Below are positions 5,608-13,906 of a DNA stretch of 42,207 nt, piece after piece. Source of the stretch: Spirochaetota bacterium (GTDB taxonomy: Bacteria > Spirochaetota > Spirochaetia > Treponematales > Rectinemataceae); NCBI GenBank assembly GCA_022711355.1, contig JAKLFE010000039.1, forward strand, positions 1 through 42,207, read 5' to 3'. The notes below the pieces were generated by a model, which did not search any database, was not told where the DNA came from, and worked only from the letters and a program-made list of their open reading frames with translations. The first letter of the stretch is position 1; every line of letters starts with the position of its first letter. A program made the translations under genes and the position numbers.

Positions 5608-8172
5608 ATGGATAAACGCTCCATGACCGAGCAGGAAATCCGCAACAACTACATCCGGCCGGCCATCGAGAAGGCGGGCTGGGAGGGCAAGAAGCAGATA
5701 CGCGAGGAATACAGCCTCACCGCGGGCAGGGTCGTCGTGCGGGGGCAGGGAGCGAGCCGCGATAACGACACCGTCCGGCGCGCGGACTACGTCCTCGAGT
5801 ACCGGCGCAACGTCCCCCTCGCGGTCGTCGAGGCGAAGGACAACCGGCATCCCGTCGAGGCGGGAATACAGCAGGCCCTCGACTACGCGCGCAGGATCGG
5901 CGTGCCCTTCGCCTTCTCGAGCAACGGCGATGGCTTCCTCTTCCACGACGGGACGGCGGGCGCGGCTTCCGGGGAGAGCCTGGAGACCCGCCTCGGCCTC
6001 GGCGAGTTCCCCTCGCCCGAGGCGCTCTGGGAGAAATACCGCGCCTGGAAGCGCATCCCCAAGGAGTCCGAGGACCTGGTCCTGTGGAACTACCACGCGA
6101 CGGCCGGCGGCCGCGACCCCCGATACTACCAGGTCCTCGCGATCAACCGGAGCCTCGAGGCCGTGGCCACGGGCAAGAAGCGGATACTCCTGGTCATGGC
6201 CACCGGCACGGGCAAGACCTACACCGCCTTCCAGATCATCTGGCGCCTGTGGAAGTCCGGCCGGGCGAAGCGGATCCTCTACCTCGCCGACCGCAACATC
6301 CTCATCGACCAGACCATGGTCAACGACTTCAAGCCCTTCAAGGGCGCGATGGCCAAGCTTTCGCCGGACCAGAAGGGGCTCGAGCGGATCGACGCCGCGG
6401 CGAAGGCGGAGATGGCGGCGGAGCGGCCGGGCGAGGTGATCTACTCCAAGGCCGTCGACACGAGCTACGAGATCTACCTCTCGCTCTACCAGGCGGTCTC
6501 GGGGACCGAGGAGTCCCAGAACGTCTACAAGCAGCTCAAGCCGGATTTCTTCGACCTCGTCGTGGTGGACGAGTGCCACCGCGGCAGCGCCGCCGAGGAG
6601 TCGGCCTGGCGCTCCATCCTCGACCACTTCTCCGGGGCCGTCCACCTCGGGCTCACCGCGACCCCGAACAAGGCCGAGGGCGCGAGCAACGTGGAGTACT
6701 TCGGCAAGCCCGTCTACGAGTACTCGCTGAAGCAGGGCATCGAGGACGGCTACCTGGCGCCCTACAAGGTCATCCGCGCGACCCTCGACAAGGACCTGGG
6801 CTGGCGCCCCGAGTCCGGCATGCGGGACGATACCGGGGCGGAGATCGAGGACCGGGAATACAACCAGAAGGACATGAACAAGGCCCTCGTGCTCCGCAAG
6901 CGGGACCTCGCCGTGGCCAGGCGCGTTACGCGCTTCCTCAAGGAGAACGGCCGCTTCTCGAAGACGATAGTCTTCTGCGAGGACATCGACCACGCCGGGC
7001 GCATGCGGGTGGCCCTCGCGAACGAGAACGCCGACCTCGCGCGGGCGAACCCGAAGTACGTCATGAAGATCACCGGCGACGATCCCGAGGGCAAGGCGGA
7101 GCTGGACAACTTCATCGACCCGGAGCAGGCCTACCCGGTGATCGCCTGCACGAGCCGCCTCATGTCCACCGGCGTCGACGCGCGGACCTGCAAGCTCGTC
7201 GTCCTGGACCGGACCATCAACTCCATGACGGAGTTCAAGCAGATCATCGGGCGCGGGACCCGCATCGACGAGGAGTACGGCAAGCTCTTCTTCACGATCC
7301 TCGACTTCAAGCAGGCGACCAAGCTCTTCGCCGACCCGGACTTCGACGGCCCGCCCGAGTCGGACGAGGAGGAGGCGCTCAGCGAGGAGGGCGAGAGCCT
7401 CCCCGGCGGCGGACCGGGCCCCGCGGACGGGGCAGAGGGGCCCCGGGGCGGCGCCGCGGGCGCCGCGGGCGAGGAAGGCGAGCAGGGTCCCGCCGGCCGC
7501 GGCCCGGGACCGCAGGAGGGGGAGGGCGGCCCCGGCGAGCCGAGCCCCGATCCCGGCGGCGATCGCGGCGCCGAGGCCCCGGACCCGCCCTCGCCCCGGA
7601 TCAAGTACCTTGTCTCGGGCGTGGAGGTCGCGATCGTCAACGAGATGGTCCAGTACCTCGACGCCTCGGGCAAGCTCATGGTCGAGAGCATCGTCGACTT
7701 CTCGAAGCGGAATTTCCTGAGGTACTACCCCGTGCGCTCGGCCTTCGTCGAGAAATGGAAGGCGGCCGACCGGAAGCGCCTCGTGCTCGAGGAGATCGAG
7801 CGCGCCGGCATCTCGATCGAGCTGCTCGAGGAGAAGTTCGGAGCGGACTGCGATCCCTTCGACCTCCTCTGCCACGTCGCCTACGGCTCGAGGGTCCTCA
7901 CCCGGGCCGAGCGGGCCGAGAAGGCCCGCCGCGACCTCCATCTCCGCGACGCCTACACGAAGTACTCCGCTAGGGCCAAGGCGGTCATCGAGGCCCTCCT
8001 CGACAAGTACGCGATAGGCGGCATCGACAGCCTCGAGGACCCGGCCATCCTCAAGGTCTCGCCATTCCCGGAGATCGGGTCCATACTCGAGATCTACCAG
8101 AGCCTCGGCGGCCCCGACGGCTTCGACAAGGCCGTCGAGGCGCTCGAGGCCAGCCTGTACGACATCGCCTAG
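5608..8172 (+). CDS. hsdR: Type I restriction enzyme R subunit (HsdR, EcoEI-like)
   Basis: An 854-residue ATP-dependent translocase/nuclease, the DNA-cleaving subunit of a type I restriction complex. The N-terminal nuclease shows D60, E75 and K77 (VVEAK). The SF2 helicase core has Walker A ATGTGKT (198-204), DECH (321-324), LTATP (349-353) and QIIGRGTR (545-552). The C-terminal part (from about 665, KYLVSGVEVAIVNEM) matches the EcoEI R C-terminal domain that docks to the methylase. Residues about 583-662 form an unusual linker of Gly, Pro, Glu and Ser that looks like a recent low-complexity expansion. The hsdM gene follows after 18 nt. Start ATG 5608 has only a weak ribosome site; ATG 5623 (M6) is an alternative. 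Confidence 0.95.
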   Translation: MDKRSMTEQEIRNNYIRPAIEKAGWEGKKQIREEYSLTAGRVVVRGQGASRDNDTVRRADYVLEYRRNVPLAVVEAKDNRHPVEAGIQQALDYARRIGVPFAFSSNGDGFLFHDGTAGAASGESLETRLGLGEFPSPEALWEKYRAWKRIPKESEDLVLWNYHATAGGRDPRYYQVLAINRSLEAVATGKKRILLVMATGTGKTYTAFQIIWRLWKSGRAKRILYLADRNILIDQTMVNDFKPFKGAMAKLSPDQKGLERIDAAAKAEMAAERPGEVIYSKAVDTSYEIYLSLYQAVSGTEESQNVYKQLKPDFFDLVVVDECHRGSAAEESAWRSILDHFSGAVHLGLTATPNKAEGASNVEYFGKPVYEYSLKQGIEDGYLAPYKVIRATLDKDLGWRPESGMRDDTGAEIEDREYNQKDMNKALVLRKRDLAVARRVTRFLKENGRFSKTIVFCEDIDHAGRMRVALANENADLARANPKYVMKITGDDPEGKAELDNFIDPEQAYPVIACTSRLMSTGVDARTCKLVVLDRTINSMTEFKQIIGRGTRIDEEYGKLFFTILDFKQATKLFADPDFDGPPESDEEEALSEEGESLPGGGPGPADGAEGPRGGAAGAAGEEGEQGPAGRGPGPQEGEGGPGEPSPDPGGDRGAEAPDPPSPRIKYLVSGVEVAIVNEMVQYLDASGKLMVESIVDFSKRNFLRYYPVRSAFVEKWKAADRKRLVLEEIERAGISIELLEEKFGADCDPFDLLCHVAYGSRVLTRAERAEKARRDLHLRDAYTKYSARAKAVIEALLDKYAIGGIDSLEDPAILKVSPFPEIGSILEIYQSLGGPDGFDKAVEALEASLYDIA

Positions 8173-8190
8173 GAAGGGACAGAGAACAGC

Positions 8191-9657
8191 ATGGCGCTCT
8201 CGACGACGGTCAAATCGATCCAGGACATCATGAGGCAGGACGCCGGCGTGGACGGCGACGCCCAGCGCATCTCGCAGCTCACGTGGATGCTCTTCCTCAA
8301 GATCTTCGACGCCAAGGAGGAGGAGTACGAGCTGACCGACCGGAAGTACCGCTCGCCCATACCCAAGGGCCTGCGCTGGCGCGACTGGGCCAAGGACCCC
8401 GCGGGCATAACCGGCGACGGCCTCCTCGACTTCGTGAACGGCAAGCTCTTCCCGGCCCTCAAGGCCCTCGAATACGGGGAGGGCGACGATCCGCGCGGCT
8501 ACGTGGTCCAGGCCGTCTTCGAGGACGCCGTGAACTTCATGAAGTCGGGGCAGCTCCTGCGCCAGGTCCTCAACAAGATCGAGGCCATCGACTTCCACGA
8601 CCAGAAGGAGCGGCACCTCTTCAACGACCTCTACGAGACCATCCTCCGCGACCTCCAGAGCGCGGGCAACGCGGGAGAGTACTACACGCCCCGGGCCGTC
8701 ACCCAGTTCATGACCGACATGAGCGCGCCCAGGCTCGGCGAGCTCGTCATGGACCCCGCCTGCGGGACCGGGGGCTTCCTCGTCTGCGCCATCGAAGCCC
8801 TGCGCAGGCAGGTGAAGACCGCCAAGCAGGAGACCATACTCCAGCATTCGATCACGGGCATCGAGAAGAAGCCCATGCCCCACCTCCTCTGCGTGACGAA
8901 CATGCTCCTCCACGGGGTCGAGGTCCCGAGCCTTATCAAGCACGACAACACCCTGGCGCGCCCCTTACGGGACTGGACCAACAAGGACCGGGTGGACCTC
9001 GTGCTCACGAACCCGCCCTTCGGGGGCATCGAGGAGGCGGGGATCGAGTCGAACTTCCCCGCGACCTTCCAGACCAAGGAGACGGCCGACCTCTTCCTAG
9101 TCCTCATCATGCACCTGCTCAAGGCGGGCGGCCGCGCCGCGGTGGTCCTGCCCGACGGCTTCCTCTTCGGCGACGGCATCAAGGCGCGGATCAAGGAGAA
9201 GCTCTTAACCGAATGCGACCTCCATACCATCGTGCGCCTGCCCAACGGCGTCTTCGCGCCTTACACGGGCATAAAGACCAACCTCCTCTTCTTCACGAAG
9301 GGCGGGCCTACGAAGGATGTCTGGTACTTCGAGCATCCCTATCCGGCGGGCTACAAGTCCTACTCGAAAACGAAGCCCATCACGATAGGCGAATTCGAGC
9401 GCGAGAAGGCCTGGTGGGGCAGCCCCGAGGACCACTACGCCGCGCGAGTCGAGTCCGAGTACGCCTGGAAGGTGAGCGCCCAAGAGATCAAGGCGAACGG
9501 CTTCAACCTGGACCGCAAGAACCCCAACAAGCCCGAGGAGGAAGAGGGCGACCCCGAGGAGCTCCTCGCCGCGTACCACAGCCTCGAAAAGGAGGCCCAA
9601 GCCGTGCGCGACGAGCTGAAGCGCCTCCTCGGCGCTGCCTTAGGTGGGCGTAAATAA
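8191..9657 (+). CDS. hsdM: Type I modification methylase subunit (HsdM)
   Basis: A 488-residue N6-adenine DNA methyltransferase that protects host DNA and, with HsdS, directs HsdR. An N-terminal helical HsdM_N domain (1-150) precedes GEYYTPR (162-168). The S-adenosylmethionine-binding motif DPACGTGGF starts at 188, and the catalytic NPPF lies at 274-277. The C-terminal EEEGDPEELLAAYHSLEKEAQAVRDEL has a coiled-coil character suited to contacting HsdS. Length is typical. It sits directly after hsdR, but hsdS comes only after an interposed toxin-antitoxin pair with its own promoter. Confidence 0.96.
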   Translation: MALSTTVKSIQDIMRQDAGVDGDAQRISQLTWMLFLKIFDAKEEEYELTDRKYRSPIPKGLRWRDWAKDPAGITGDGLLDFVNGKLFPALKALEYGEGDDPRGYVVQAVFEDAVNFMKSGQLLRQVLNKIEAIDFHDQKERHLFNDLYETILRDLQSAGNAGEYYTPRAVTQFMTDMSAPRLGELVMDPACGTGGFLVCAIEALRRQVKTAKQETILQHSITGIEKKPMPHLLCVTNMLLHGVEVPSLIKHDNTLARPLRDWTNKDRVDLVLTNPPFGGIEEAGIESNFPATFQTKETADLFLVLIMHLLKAGGRAAVVLPDGFLFGDGIKARIKEKLLTECDLHTIVRLPNGVFAPYTGIKTNLLFFTKGGPTKDVWYFEHPYPAGYKSYSKTKPITIGEFEREKAWWGSPEDHYAARVESEYAWKVSAQEIKANGFNLDRKNPNKPEEEEGDPEELLAAYHSLEKEAQAVRDELKRLLGAALGGRK

Positions 9658-9679
9658 ATGTGCTGTAGCCTCTGTTCGC

Positions 9680-9716
9680 TTGACGATGGTGTCATAATGC
9701 AACTAAAATAGTTGCA
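9680..9716 (+). promoter_or_regulatory. vapBC promoter with palindromic operator over the -10 box
   Basis: TTGACG (9680-9685), 18-bp spacer and TAAAAT (9704-9709). The -10 is embedded in a perfect 19-bp palindrome TGCAACTA-AAA-TAGTTGCA (9698-9716). Ribbon-helix-helix antitoxins repress their own operons by binding such palindromes, so this is very likely the operator of the antitoxin that starts 10 nt downstream. Confidence 0.75.
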
Positions 9717-9726
9717 GGAGGCCACT

Positions 9727-10008
9727 ATGCCGAGCTTCACCCTTCGGAATATCCCCGAATCCCTCCTCGAGGGCCTCAGGATCCTCTCGGAGCGCGAGCG
9801 GCGGAGCCTCAACAACGAGCTCCTCGTCGTCCTCGAGGAGGGCCTGGCCGCCAAGGCCGAGAGCGCCGGCTCGGAGAGCCTGGGCCCGGAGCTCCAGGCC
9901 AGTCTCTGGATGGAGCTCTGCGGGAAGTGGGAGGATGAGCGCAGCGCCGAGGCGATCATCGAGGACATCCGCTCGGCGAGGAGCATGGGCCGCGAGGTGA
10001 GCCTGTGA
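9727..10008 (+). CDS. vapB: Ribbon-helix-helix antitoxin (FitA/VapB type)
   Basis: A 93-residue antitoxin. FTLRNIPESLLEGLRILSERERRSLNNEL is a classic Arc/FitA ribbon-helix-helix DNA-binding domain. The acidic C-terminal half (about 50-93, with WEDERSAEAIIEDIRSARS) would wrap the toxin. ATG 9727 is chosen because GGAGG lies just upstream; an earlier in-frame ATG at 9698 sits inside the promoter palindrome. Its stop overlaps the toxin start (GTGA). Confidence 0.88.
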   Translation: MPSFTLRNIPESLLEGLRILSERERRSLNNELLVVLEEGLAAKAESAGSESLGPELQASLWMELCGKWEDERSAEAIIEDIRSARSMGREVSL

Positions 10009-10397
10009 TTCTCCTCGACACCGACGTCTGCATCTCACTCCTCCGCGGCAACGCCTCCATAGCCGACCGGATACGCTCCTCCTCCTCGGGGGCCTCGGTC
10101 TGTTTCATGACCGTGGCCGAGCTGGCCTACGGAGCCGAGAAATCCTCCAAGCCCGACTACAACCGTCACCTCGTGGAGCGCTTCCTCCTCACCGTGGGAG
10201 TGATCGAGAGCGAGCGCAGCTCCATGCGGCTCTTCGGGAGGCTCAAGGCCCAGCTCGAGTCGAGCGGCGAGCGCTTGCCCGACGCCGACATCCTCATCGC
10301 CTCGGTGGCCCTGGATCGCGGCCTAGTGCTCGCCACCGGCAACCTCAAGCACTTCTCCCGCATCCCCGGCCTCATGGCCCAGGACTGGCTCGCATGA
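10005..10397 (+). CDS. vapC: PIN domain ribonuclease toxin (VapC/FitB type)
   Basis: A 130-residue PIN-domain RNase. The acidic active-site residues are visible as LLDTDVC (D5, D7), TVAELAYG and LPDADILIASVALDRG. VapC toxins cleave tRNA or rRNA to stop translation when freed from VapB. The GTG start overlaps the antitoxin stop, and the toxin stop overlaps the hsdS ATG (ATGA), so hsdS translation is coupled to the toxin-antitoxin operon. That could tie loss of the R-M specificity subunit to toxin activation. Confidence 0.92.
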   Translation: MILLDTDVCISLLRGNASIADRIRSSSSGASVCFMTVAELAYGAEKSSKPDYNRHLVERFLLTVGVIESERSSMRLFGRLKAQLESSGERLPDADILIASVALDRGLVLATGNLKHFSRIPGLMAQDWLA

Positions 10398-12100
10398 ATA
10401 CCCTCCTCAAGAACTTCGACCTCGTCGCCGCCTCTCCCGAGGGCATCGCGCAGCTGCGTAAGTACATCCTCGAGCTGGCGGTGCGGGGCAAGCTCGTGCC
10501 CCAGGATACGAGCGAGGAGCCGGCCTCGGTCTTGCTCGAGAAGATCAAGGCGGAGAAGGCGAGGCTCGTGAAGGAAGGGAAGATCAAGGCGCCCAAGGAG
10601 CTGCCGGAGATTGGGGAGGAGGAGAAGCCCTACGAGCTGCCGAGGGGGTGGGAGTGGGTGAGGTTGGGGGAGATTTCAAATTACATCCAGCGAGGCAAAG
10701 GGCCCGAATATGTACCGCAGAGTAGTATCAGCGTAATAAATCAGAAGTGCGTTCGTTGGGGTGGAATTGATTTAGGACCGGCAAGATTTATCTCTGAACA
10801 GAGCTTTAACGGATATGATGAGGAGCGAATACTTCAAGACGGTGATATTCTCTGGAATTCTACTGGTACAGGAACAATCGGACGAGCGTGCGTCTTTGCA
10901 AGCGAATTGCATGGGTCTTTTGTCTGTGATTCTCATGTTACGATTGTTAGGTTATCTAGGGTTTTACCTCACTATGTTTTAATATGGCTTCGCTCTCCCA
11001 ATATATATGATCAGATTGAAAGTAATGCGAACGGCTCTACTAATCAGATTGAACTTGCGACTTCGACAGTAATCTCTACTCAAGTTCCTCTTCCCCCCCT
11101 CGCCGAGCAGTCCCGCATCGTCTCCCGCGTTCAGGAGCTGATGGCCGTCCTCGATCGCCTCGAGGCGCGATCGAAGGAGGCCGAGGCCGGGCGCTCCCGG
11201 GCCCTCGTCACGCTGAGCACCTCGCTCTCGCGGGCCGGGTCATCGGCTGAACAGAAGCAAAAGTGGCGCCTCCTCTCCTCGAGCTTCGACAGCCTCGTCA
11301 GCCGCGCCGAAGACGTCAAGGCGCTCCGATCCCTGGTCCTCGAGCTGGCGGTGCGGGGGAAGCTCGTGCCCCAGGACAAGGGCGACGAGCCGGCCTCGAT
11401 CTTGCTCGAGAAGATCAAGGCGGAGAAGGCGAGGCTCGTGAAGGCGGGGAAGATCAAGGCGCCCAAGGAGCTGCCGGAGATTGGGGAGGAGGAGAAGCCC
11501 TACGAGCTGCCGGTGGGCTGGGAGTGGGTGAGGCTGGGAGCGATAGCTTCTCAGATCACAAAAGGATCGACTCCAACGACATATGGTTTTCAGTATGAAA
11601 CAAATGGTATCAATTTTATAAAAGTCGAGAATATTGAAAAGAACTATGTCATTAGAAACTCAATAACTCAGTTTATTAGCTTAGAAGCCCATGAGTCTTT
11701 TAAAAGATCACAACTCGAAGATGGTGATGTTCTGTTTTCAATAGCGGGAACAATCGGGGAAATATGCAAGATAACTCCGGATATTCTGCCTGCAAATGTT
11801 AACCAAGCTCTCGCTATCATCCGTGGTACGGTGAAGTGTTGCACGCAAGATTATTTAATACTTTGCCTAAACTCATTTGTTTCAGAACAGGTCAGTAGAC
11901 GAGCACGCGGTGGAGCTATGAATAATGTATCTTTAGGTGATCTCATTGAATTATGCATGCCTATTCCCCCTCTTGCCGAGCAGGCCCGCATCGTCGTTCG
12001 AGTCCAGGAGCTGATGGCCGTCCTCGACCGCCTCGAGGGAAAGCTCGGGGCGAAGGAGGAGGCGGGGCGGAAGTACGCCAAGGCGGCGGTGGCTCTCTGA
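10394..12100 (+). CDS. hsdS: Type I specificity subunit (HsdS) with two repeated conserved regions
   Basis: A 568-residue protein that reads the two half-sites of the recognition sequence. Each half begins with a nearly identical conserved block (ELAVRGKLVPQ, LLEKIKAEKARLVK, APKELPEIGEEEKPYELP, GWEWVRLG). A target-recognition domain follows (about 93-235 and 383-525), then PPLAEQ, the arginine-rich RIV linker and QELMAVLDRLE. The recognition domains are AT-rich while the conserved blocks are as GC-rich as the chromosome, so the gene is a mosaic. The two TRDs differ, predicting a bipartite asymmetric site. ATG 10394 overlaps the vapC stop. Confidence 0.93.
   Translation: MNTLLKNFDLVAASPEGIAQLRKYILELAVRGKLVPQDTSEEPASVLLEKIKAEKARLVKEGKIKAPKELPEIGEEEKPYELPRGWEWVRLGEISNYIQRGKGPEYVPQSSISVINQKCVRWGGIDLGPARFISEQSFNGYDEERILQDGDILWNSTGTGTIGRACVFASELHGSFVCDSHVTIVRLSRVLPHYVLIWLRSPNIYDQIESNANGSTNQIELATSTVISTQVPLPPLAEQSRIVSRVQELMAVLDRLEARSKEAEAGRSRALVTLSTSLSRAGSSAEQKQKWRLLSSSFDSLVSRAEDVKALRSLVLELAVRGKLVPQDKGDEPASILLEKIKAEKARLVKAGKIKAPKELPEIGEEEKPYELPVGWEWVRLGAIASQITKGSTPTTYGFQYETNGINFIKVENIEKNYVIRNSITQFISLEAHESFKRSQLEDGDVLFSIAGTIGEICKITPDILPANVNQALAIIRGTVKCCTQDYLILCLNSFVSEQVSRRARGGAMNNVSLGDLIELCMPIPPLAEQARIVVRVQELMAVLDRLEGKLGAKEEAGRKYAKAAVAL
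10468..10671 (+). repeat. hsdS internal direct repeat, copy 1 of the 204-bp conserved block
   Basis: This 204-bp stretch is nearly identical, without gaps, to 11338-11541. It encodes the conserved helical region ahead of the first target-recognition domain. Such repeats allow recombination that swaps or duplicates recognition domains. Confidence 0.9.
11094..11165 (+). repeat. hsdS second repeat pair, copy 1
   Basis: About 72 bp encoding PPLAEQ...QELMAVLDRLE, repeated with few changes at 11967-12038. With the 204-bp repeats it brackets each AT-rich recognition-domain cassette. Confidence 0.85.
11338..11541 (+). repeat. hsdS internal direct repeat, copy 2 of the 204-bp conserved block
   Basis: Second copy of the block at 10468-10671, in the same frame and offset by exactly 870 bp. 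It precedes the second target-recognition domain. Confidence 0.9.
11967..12038 (+). repeat. hsdS second repeat pair, copy 2
   Basis: Matches 11094-11165 with a few mismatches. It closes the second recognition cassette shortly before the end of hsdS. Confidence 0.85.
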
Positions 12101-12105
12101 GCGCG

Positions 12106-12121
12106 GCGCGGCGCCGAGGGC
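12106..12121. repeat. 16-bp direct repeat left of the MATE gene
   Basis: GCGCGGCGCCGAGGGC, identical to 13726-13741. The two copies enclose the low-GC MATE transporter gene and may be the footprint of its insertion. Confidence 0.55.
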
Positions 12122-12253
12122 TCGGCAGGCGGTCGAGCTTGAGGGCTGGAATTCACCTTTGCTGCAACGTGGTTGGGATTCGTCCATGTCGCCTTCGTCA
12201 TCGATGATACTATAACAACTAGCACAATGATCAGATAATACCAGAGGTTGCGC

Positions 12254-13588
12254 ATGGAACCGAAGAACACGTTATCCGCTTCCTTCAAGGATTTCAACTT
12301 CAAGCTGTATGGAACCTTGATCCTGATCTCACTGCTTCCCACCCTATACTCGACAGTCCGTATCTACTTCTTGGGGAACCTGCCGAATGACTGGGGATTC
12401 AATATCGCCTCGCAGCTGGCATGGGTCAACATCTTCTATGAGGTCGTGCAAGAAACGCTCATCCTTCCCTTGTTCTACATCATATCAAAGTCACGTATGG
12501 ACCGGGTGGAACTATCGAACAAGGTCCGTACAGGACTGATCTCGTCGTTCCTCGTCTTTATGGGCATGTCAATTCTCATCATTGCTTTCGCCATCCCTCT
12601 GCTCAGCTTCATGGGGCAGAAGTCAGAGATACTAGGACAGACTGCTGATTATATTCGTCTTGAAGCCATTGCGATTCAAATCTCCGTTCTCTTCAGGTTC
12701 ATATCGATCGTCCTTATCATCCTCAAGAGTAACGGGAAGCTCATGATATTGCTCGCAGTCCAAATGGTATTGACGATTCTATCCGACATTTTTCTTGTCA
12801 GCATCCTTCCCGTGTCGCTTAAAATAGGAGTAAATGGCATTGCGATTGGCAACATCGGCGTGAACATCGCATTGGTGATCATAGGGGTGGCCTTGCTTCG
12901 CCGCGAGGGAATCGAAGTTATCTCCAAGGAGAAGAATCGATTCGCTTGGCAAAAGGAATGGATCAGGATTGGCGGGCTTTCGGGACTTGAGTCTTTTGTC
13001 AGAAACGCGATATTCACGCTGATGATCATCCGCATGATCAACATGGTCCAGGAGCAAGGCACCTTCTGGATTGCCAATAATTTCATCTGGGGCTGGCTGC
13101 TCCTGCCTATCCTTGCACTGGGCGAACTCGTCAAGCGGAACACCGCCGAGGACCCCCGCGCTGTAAGGCGTACCATGCCAGCCTATCTCGTCCTAACGAC
13201 GGGAATCTGTTTGATCTGGCTTGTGACAATGCCGTTTTGGGGCGTCTTCATCCAGAAGATCATGAATGCAGCCTCATACCAGAGCGTAGTGAATGTAGCC
13301 GTGATCTCGATTGCGTTCTACATCATATTTGCCTACAACAACATTGTTGACAACGTGTTCTACGGACTCGGACGCACCGACCTTATGCTCTATCAGTCCT
13401 TGCTTGTGAACACGATCTTCTATGGCTGTATGTTCATCGCCTACAAGACAGGTATCTTCATCCCCACTCTTGAACGCATCGCCATCATGTTCGGTGTAGG
13501 CATGGCCGTAGATTCGGTGATCACCTTTATCATGTATTGGGTGCTGAACATGCGAAATCGGCTTTTCACAATGGACTCTTCCTCATGA
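12254..13588 (+). CDS. MATE-like multidrug/polysaccharide flippase family membrane protein
   Basis: A 444-residue integral membrane protein with about 12 hydrophobic segments and the overall plan of the MATE/MOP exporter superfamily: two halves, polar residues within early helices, and a Lys/Arg loop (RREGIEVISKEKNRFAWQKEW) near the middle. Family members export drugs or lipids using H+ or Na+ gradients. The substrate is unknown. ATG 12254 is preferred over a TTG two codons earlier; AGAGG lies upstream. Base composition (about 47% G+C by eye) and codon use differ sharply from all neighbours, which points to recent horizontal acquisition. It lies between 16-bp direct repeats. Confidence 0.8.
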   Translation: MEPKNTLSASFKDFNFKLYGTLILISLLPTLYSTVRIYFLGNLPNDWGFNIASQLAWVNIFYEVVQETLILPLFYIISKSRMDRVELSNKVRTGLISSFLVFMGMSILIIAFAIPLLSFMGQKSEILGQTADYIRLEAIAIQISVLFRFISIVLIILKSNGKLMILLAVQMVLTILSDIFLVSILPVSLKIGVNGIAIGNIGVNIALVIIGVALLRREGIEVISKEKNRFAWQKEWIRIGGLSGLESFVRNAIFTLMIIRMINMVQEQGTFWIANNFIWGWLLLPILALGELVKRNTAEDPRAVRRTMPAYLVLTTGICLIWLVTMPFWGVFIQKIMNAASYQSVVNVAVISIAFYIIFAYNNIVDNVFYGLGRTDLMLYQSLLVNTIFYGCMFIAYKTGIFIPTLERIAIMFGVGMAVDSVITFIMYWVLNMRNRLFTMDSSS

Positions 13589-13703
13589 TCATCGAGGAGA
13601 TTCTATCATTTTAGGAAATAGCGAGAGTCATCTCTGCTGACGATTTTCATACGTGACCGATGCGGGGAAGGCCGATTTCCCCAGGCTGTCCGTATGCATT
13701 TCG

Positions 13704-13720
13704 TCTCGCCTACGGCGAGA
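13704..13720. other. Small hairpin downstream of the MATE gene
   Basis: TCTCGCC-TAC-GGCGAGA is a perfect 7-bp stem. It lacks a T-run, so it is not a standard intrinsic terminator. The rest of 13589-13800 shows no coding frame or other signal that I can support, apart from the right copy of the 16-bp repeat. Confidence 0.35.
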
Positions 13721-13725
13721 TAGAA

Positions 13726-13741
13726 GCGCGGCGCCGAGGGC
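13726..13741. repeat. 16-bp direct repeat right of the MATE gene
   Basis: Exact copy of 12106-12121. It marks the point where base composition returns from the low-GC transporter gene to the GC-rich background. Confidence 0.55.
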
Positions 13742-13802
13742 CCGCTGCAGTGGAGCCTCGGGCTGCCGCGCGGCCGGGATAGCGCGCATCGTCGCTTCCC
13801 GC

Positions 13803-13830
13803 TTGCGCGATGCTATAGCTATGTTACAAT
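13803..13830 (+). promoter_or_regulatory. Promoter of the three-gene unknown operon
   Basis: TTGCGC (13803-13808), 16-bp spacer and TACAAT (13825-13830). The same TTGCGC with a 16-bp spacer recurs before the kinase gene at 35193. A leader of about 70 nt ends in GGGAGG just before the first ATG. Confidence 0.6.
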
Positions 13831-13906
13831 AACTTCGCGGCTACAAGCTCAACCAAAAACAACTAACTCCTGCCGCGGGTAGAAGCGTACGGCGATGGGA
13901 GGTCCT

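Noticed and set aside
5311..8943. A 1210-codon minus-strand frame opposite hsdR and hsdM
   Set aside because: It is the shadow of two clearly conserved genes and has low-complexity composition without recognisable motifs.
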